Shown: piece by piece, positions 60,662-64,000 of the stretch
Layout: every line of letters begins with the position of its first letter
Numbering within the stretch: position 1 is the first letter of the stretch
Assembly (NCBI RefSeq): GCF_000711295.1
Contig: NZ_JOMJ01000003.1
Coordinates: forward strand, 633,001-697,000
Source: Desulfohalovibrio reitneri
GTDB lineage: Bacteria; Desulfobacterota; Desulfovibrionia; Desulfovibrionales; Desulfovibrionaceae
Direction: 5' to 3'
DNA: 64,000 nucleotides
Notes under the pieces: generated by a model
The model's input: only the letters and a program-made list of their open reading frames with translations
What the model was told of the DNA's origin: nothing
Databases searched by the model: none
Program-made: the position numbers and the translations under genes

Positions 60662-61075
60662 TCAACTGCGGCTGGAGCTTTTGAGATCGTAGGATTTCTC
60701 GATGAGCTCCAGGATGAGCATGACCAGCGCCATGTCCTCCTTGTTCTCGGCCGTGGTTTCCTCAAAAAGATAGGCCTTGAACATGGAGATGATCTCGCTG
60801 ATGGCCGACGGCCCGCCGCTCGCGGGCGAGCCCAGGTAGGCCATGTCCAGCAACATGAGGATGTAGTGCTTCCAGTCCTCGTGGAAGTGCAGGTGGTGGT
60901 CCAGCAGCCTGCGCACTGTGAGCAGGCCATAGAGCACGTTCTCGAAGGTCGAGAAATCGCGCCGCCAAATGTCGGCCTTGCTGACCTCGGGGCGTCCCGG
61001 TACGCCGTTGTGCGCGGACGACTCTTTCTCGGTCTTGGCCTGAACGTATTCCTGAAGGGAGATGACCCTTCCCAT
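60662..61075 (-). CDS. conserved-looking protein of unknown function
   Basis: 137 residues, no signal peptide or membrane segment. The first 30 residues are polar (MGRVISLQEYVQAKTEKES); the rest looks alpha-helical: FSTFENVLYGLLTVRRLLDHHLHFHEDWKHYILMLLDMAYL and IISMFKAYLFEETTAENKEDMALVMLILELIEKSYDL. It holds clustered His (HHLHFHEDWKH) that could bind metal. No family recognised. It is downstream of mutL (174-nt gap) and convergent with rfaD. Confidence 0.7.
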   Translation of the reverse strand: MGRVISLQEYVQAKTEKESSAHNGVPGRPEVSKADIWRRDFSTFENVLYGLLTVRRLLDHHLHFHEDWKHYILMLLDMAYLGSPASGGPSAISEIISMFKAYLFEETTAENKEDMALVMLILELIEKSYDLKSSSRS

Positions 61076-61249
61076 GCTCGTCTCCTCCCTAAGCGTTGGC
61101 GGCCGGGTGGCCGGCCCGTTCTTCCGCCCCGTCCTGGGGCCTTGCCAACTGTTTCGGCGCTCGGGGAGAAAACTTTACCGTGATTTCGGGAATTCGGGGA
61201 CGATCCCCCGGGGAATCGAAGAGATGTCCCTCGAAGCGGGCAGGGCTGG

Positions 61250-63082
61250 TCAGCGGCGCTTGAAGAGCCGTTCAAGGTCGTGAGCGGAAAGGCGCACAAG
61301 GGCCGGACGGCCGTGGGGGCAGTTGTCGCGGTTGCTGGTGGCGGCCCAGGTCTCCAACAGGGCCAGGGCTTCATCCCGGGCCAGGGATTCGCCCGCCTTG
61401 ACCGCTGAACGGCAGGCCAGCAGAACCCAGATGTCTTCCAGGCTCTTGGCCTGGCCGGAGAGGGCGGCACGCAACAGGTCCACGGCCCTGCCCGGGGTGA
61501 GGTCGGGCGGCAGACCGGTGACACGTAATCCCTCGCGGCCCTGTGTCGCCAGTTCGAAGCCCGCGGCCCGCAGGTCCGGCCACAGTTCCTCCAGCCGGTC
61601 GGCCTCGCTGGGGTGCAGGGCCATGTCCATGGGGATGGCCAGGGGGCGGGAGTTGCCCGAGCGGCCGCGTCGCAGGAAAGCTTCGTACAGCACGCGCTCG
61701 TGGGCCGCGTGCTGGTCCAGGATGCCCAGGGAGCCGTCCGGCAGGGAGAGCAGCAGGTAAGTATTCTCCACTTGGCCCAGGTAGCTGGGCAGGGCTCCGG
61801 CTGGCTTGGCTTCCGGTATATCAGGGATTTGGGCCCGCCCGGAAGGCGTGTTTTCGTCTTCATCATCCCTGGGCAATGGGGCGGCGTATTCAGGCGCGGG
61901 GGGCGCCGCCGGCGTATATGGCCGACCGCTGGGACGACCGCCGGAGGACCAGGTGCGAGAAGAGCGCAGGTCCAGCCTGGATTGGCTGGGCGTGGAGCGA
62001 GGGGAGGGCTCGGCCGAAGGTTCGTTGGCCGTGGACGGACCTGTTGCATCTGGCTTGGCTTCCGGCCAGCTCACCGTCCCCATGCCCTCCAGGGCGCGAA
62101 GCACCACACGCCGCACTAGGCCGAATACCCGTTTCTCGTCGCGGAAGCGCACTTCAAGCTTGGCCGGGTGGACGTTGACGTCCACTTCGTGCAGCGGAAG
62201 CTCCAGGAAAAGAGCGGCCTGGGGGTGTTCCCGGGCAAGCAGCCGTCCCTTGTAGGCCTCGCGCAGCGCGCCTTGCAACAGCTTGTCCTGCACGGGGCGG
62301 CCGTTGACGAAAAAGAGGATGCGGTCGGGCCGCCCCTGGGCCTGGCTGGGGTCGCCGACCAGCCCGGATAACTTGAAGGGACCGTCCTCGCCAGAGGCAT
62401 CGGCCAGGTTGCGGCAGGCAGCCGGGGGCCACAGGGCGTCCAGGCGCTGCCGCAACGTCTGCTCCGGAGGAAAGCGGAACACGTTCCGCCCGCCGGAGGT
62501 GAAGGAAAATCCGCAATGCAGGTTGGCCAGGGCCAGCCGCTGCAGCGATTCCTGGCAGCGCTTGGCTTCAGTGGTCTCCGTCTTGAGGAATTTCAGCCGT
62601 GCCGGGACGTTGGCGAAGAGGTCGCGCACTTCCACACGGGTGCCTTCGGTCGCGGCCGCAGGCATGGGCTCTCCCTGCTCGCCGTGCTCCACGGCGATGC
62701 TGGTGCCCTCTTCAGCGCCGCGCGGCGTGGACGTCACGGTAAGCCGCGCAACCGAGCCGATGGAGGCCATGGCCTCGCCCCTAAAGCCGAAGCTGCCTAT
62801 GGAGGCCAGATCGGTGAGGTCGGCGATCTTGCTGGTGGCGTGGCGGGTGACGACCAGAGGCAGTTCTTCCGGCGGGATGCCCCAGCCGTTGTCCGTAACG
62901 CTGATGCGCCCCTGCCCCCCGCGCTCGATGGCCACCTCGATGCGGTCCGCGCCCGCGTCCAGGGCGTTTTCCACCAGTTCCTTGAGCACGCTGGCGGGGC
63001 GTTCCACCACCTCGCCGGCGGCGATCTGGTTGGCCAGTTCGGGGGAGAGCTCCCGGATGGAGCGGCGGTCGTTCTGCGGCAT
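61250..63082 (-). CDS. mutL: DNA mismatch repair protein MutL
   Basis: 610 residues from ATG 63082 (MPQNDRRSIRELSPEL). N-terminal GHKL ATPase with ENALDAGAD, DNGWGI, TRHATSK and GFRGEA; Pro/Ser-rich linker about 350-430; C-terminal dimerisation/endonuclease domain with DQHAAHERVLYE (about 456-467), the metal-binding endonuclease motif, plus ACRSAVKAGE and CPHGRP. So it should be a nicking MutL, in keeping with bacteria that lack MutH. It lies 17 nt after the lptD stop. Confidence 0.96.
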   Translation of the reverse strand: MPQNDRRSIRELSPELANQIAAGEVVERPASVLKELVENALDAGADRIEVAIERGGQGRISVTDNGWGIPPEELPLVVTRHATSKIADLTDLASIGSFGFRGEAMASIGSVARLTVTSTPRGAEEGTSIAVEHGEQGEPMPAAATEGTRVEVRDLFANVPARLKFLKTETTEAKRCQESLQRLALANLHCGFSFTSGGRNVFRFPPEQTLRQRLDALWPPAACRNLADASGEDGPFKLSGLVGDPSQAQGRPDRILFFVNGRPVQDKLLQGALREAYKGRLLAREHPQAALFLELPLHEVDVNVHPAKLEVRFRDEKRVFGLVRRVVLRALEGMGTVSWPEAKPDATGPSTANEPSAEPSPRSTPSQSRLDLRSSRTWSSGGRPSGRPYTPAAPPAPEYAAPLPRDDEDENTPSGRAQIPDIPEAKPAGALPSYLGQVENTYLLLSLPDGSLGILDQHAAHERVLYEAFLRRGRSGNSRPLAIPMDMALHPSEADRLEELWPDLRAAGFELATQGREGLRVTGLPPDLTPGRAVDLLRAALSGQAKSLEDIWVLLACRSAVKAGESLARDEALALLETWAATSNRDNCPHGRPALVRLSAHDLERLFKRR

Positions 63083-63099
63083 GAAGTCCGTGAGCCCGA

Positions 63100-64000
63100 T
63101 CAGAAGCCCATGCCCACGTGCGGCGTGTCGAAACCGAGGATGGTGAACCAGACGGTGAAGCTGGTGTCGTATTCGGTTTGCTGGAATTCGCCTGTCAGAT
63201 CCCAGCACTGGGCGTGGTAGGTCAGGCCAATCTGACGGAGCACGTCGTTGTTGTTCTCTATATCTCGCTGGTAGCGCCCGGTGAGCTCAAGGGAGGCGGG
63301 CAGCTTGGCAGTGAAATCCGTACGCAGCATGTTCAGGCCGCTCTGGTCCCGGGAGTGGTCCTCAATGTCTCTGTAGTAGGTCCAGCGCGCGCTGAAGCTG
63401 CCCCATTTTTCTTTTTCCATGTTCAGCCCGAGTTCCTGCTGGGTGACACCGTCGCCGTAGACCGAGGTGAAGGTGCGTGAGAAGAGGGAACCCCACTCGT
63501 ACGGGGAAATGGTCAACTCGGCCAGCACGTCGGAGAAGGGGCGGCGCTCGTAGCGGCCGAGCCGGTCGTCCCGGTCCGCCTCCCGCAGGTCGTAGGATTG
63601 CTCCAGGCGCAGCCGCAGGAACTCGCGGCGGGAATACCGCAGTTGCGGCTCCACCCCGCCCTGACCGTCCTCACGCAAGGCCACCTCGGCGCGTTTGCGG
63701 GAGAGCAGGTTGGTCAGGGAGTAGCGCAGTTCGTTTTTGGGGCGAATGCGGTCCTTGCCGTCAAAGCTGGGCAGTTCGTCCTGGTCCTTGTTGGGGGTCC
63801 AGTCGTATTCCACGCGGGGCTGTATGGCATGGCGCAGCTTGACCCAGGTGCCGTTGCCCGCGCCAGAGAGCAACAACTCGGGGTCGTCGTGCACGTCGTA
63901 AACGCCGGAAATTTCGCTGAAGGCGGTCACTCCGGCGCTGGGCAGGCTGCGCGACTGGGAGCTTGAGCCGGATCGGCCGGCGGGGTTGTCCTCGAAATCG
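63100..64000 (-). CDS. lptD: LPS-assembly protein LptD, C-terminal part (cut by window edge)
   Basis: About 300 residues of the C-terminal barrel are visible; the start lies beyond 64000. The sequence is a series of amphipathic beta strands (RHAIQPRVEYDWTPN, ELRYSLTNLLSRKR, WTYYRDIEDHS, LEQSYDLREAD) ending with an aromatic C-terminus, VGMGF, typical of outer-membrane proteins. The order lptD-mutL is common. LptD with LptE inserts LPS into the outer leaflet. Assignment to LptD rests on pattern and context. Confidence 0.78.
   Translation of the reverse strand, partial: DFEDNPAGRSGSSSQSRSLPSAGVTAFSEISGVYDVHDDPELLLSGAGNGTWVKLRHAIQPRVEYDWTPNKDQDELPSFDGKDRIRPKNELRYSLTNLLSRKRAEVALREDGQGGVEPQLRYSRREFLRLRLEQSYDLREADRDDRLGRYERRPFSDVLAELTISPYEWGSLFSRTFTSVYGDGVTQQELGLNMEKEKWGSFSARWTYYRDIEDHSRDQSGLNMLRTDFTAKLPASLELTGRYQRDIENNNDVLRQIGLTYHAQCWDLTGEFQQTEYDTSFTVWFTILGFDTPHVGMGF

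Noticed and set aside
1-64000. tRNA, rRNA, CRISPR, insertion sequence or prophage genes
   Set aside because: None found: no cloverleaf-like sequence, no regular repeat array, no transposase, integrase or phage motifs in any reading frame examined.

Overview
The window is GC-rich and very gene-dense. It fits a Gram-negative, anaerobic member of the Desulfovibrionales (Desulfovibrio-like). The main pointers are a periplasmic CbiK-type cobaltochelatase beside a cytoplasmic paralogue, a lone STT3/PglB-type oligosaccharyltransferase, hypDE for [NiFe]-hydrogenase maturation, LPS genes (kdsB, waaA, rfaD, lptD) and a flagellar export/regulation cluster. I assign the taxon by inference from gene content; the window holds no rRNA. 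No tRNA, CRISPR array, insertion sequence or prophage was seen.

Layout. 1-5183 (minus): an operon-like run of endonuclease III-like gene, envC-like, ctpA and yibQ-like genes, then an ABC substrate-binding gene cut by the window edge. 5289-7454 (plus): STT3/PglB. 7432-10028 (minus): dut-argD-prmA. 10181-13263 (plus): an alpha-glucan phosphorylase and a PilZ protein. 13281-18689 (minus): the cobalt/corrinoid block. It holds cytoplasmic cbiK, a cobalamin riboswitch, periplasmic cbiK, a BtuCDF-like ABC transporter and cobI. 18778-20012 (plus): trmH and tsaC. 20013-20488 is the only gene-free stretch over 300 bases; it is AT-rich and carries a strong terminator and a possible small RNA or micro-ORF. 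20489-25844 (plus): Nudix, glgA, a stand-alone glycogen-binding domain protein, glgB and pdxA, closed by a 22-bp palindrome.

25946-31510 (minus): TPR protein, carA, kdsB, waaA, ddl and an HD-domain protein. 31635-33736 (plus): hypD-hypE. 33816-46101 (minus) is the motility block. In transcription order it reads fliR, flhB, flhA, flhF, flhG, fliA, cheY, fliL, three small poorly characterised genes, dusB, ispH and cheV. Upstream lie asnB, which carries a homopolymer frameshift, an M23 peptidase and a TtcA-like tRNA thiolase. 50000-54407 (plus): a four-gene ABC module resembling GldA-GldF-GldG plus a DUF4340 protein. 54465-57161 (plus): rpoZ, dnaJ, moaC and a dienelactone hydrolase. 57238-59462 (minus): hisF, hisH and a DsbA/ScsC-like thiol protein. 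59645-60640 (plus): rfaD. 60662-64000 (minus): an unknown gene, mutL and the C-terminal part of lptD.

How the genes work together. Several genes serve the envelope: CMP-Kdo supply and Kdo transfer, heptose epimerisation, LptD, D-Ala-D-Ala ligase, M23 hydrolases, CtpA and PglB. A second theme is glycogen synthesis and breakdown, split between two nearby plus-strand groups. A third is B12-controlled cobalt insertion and corrinoid or metal uptake. The fourth is flagellar assembly and chemotaxis. The least understood material is the Gld-like ABC module, the three small genes behind fliL, and the AT-rich gap at 20 kb.
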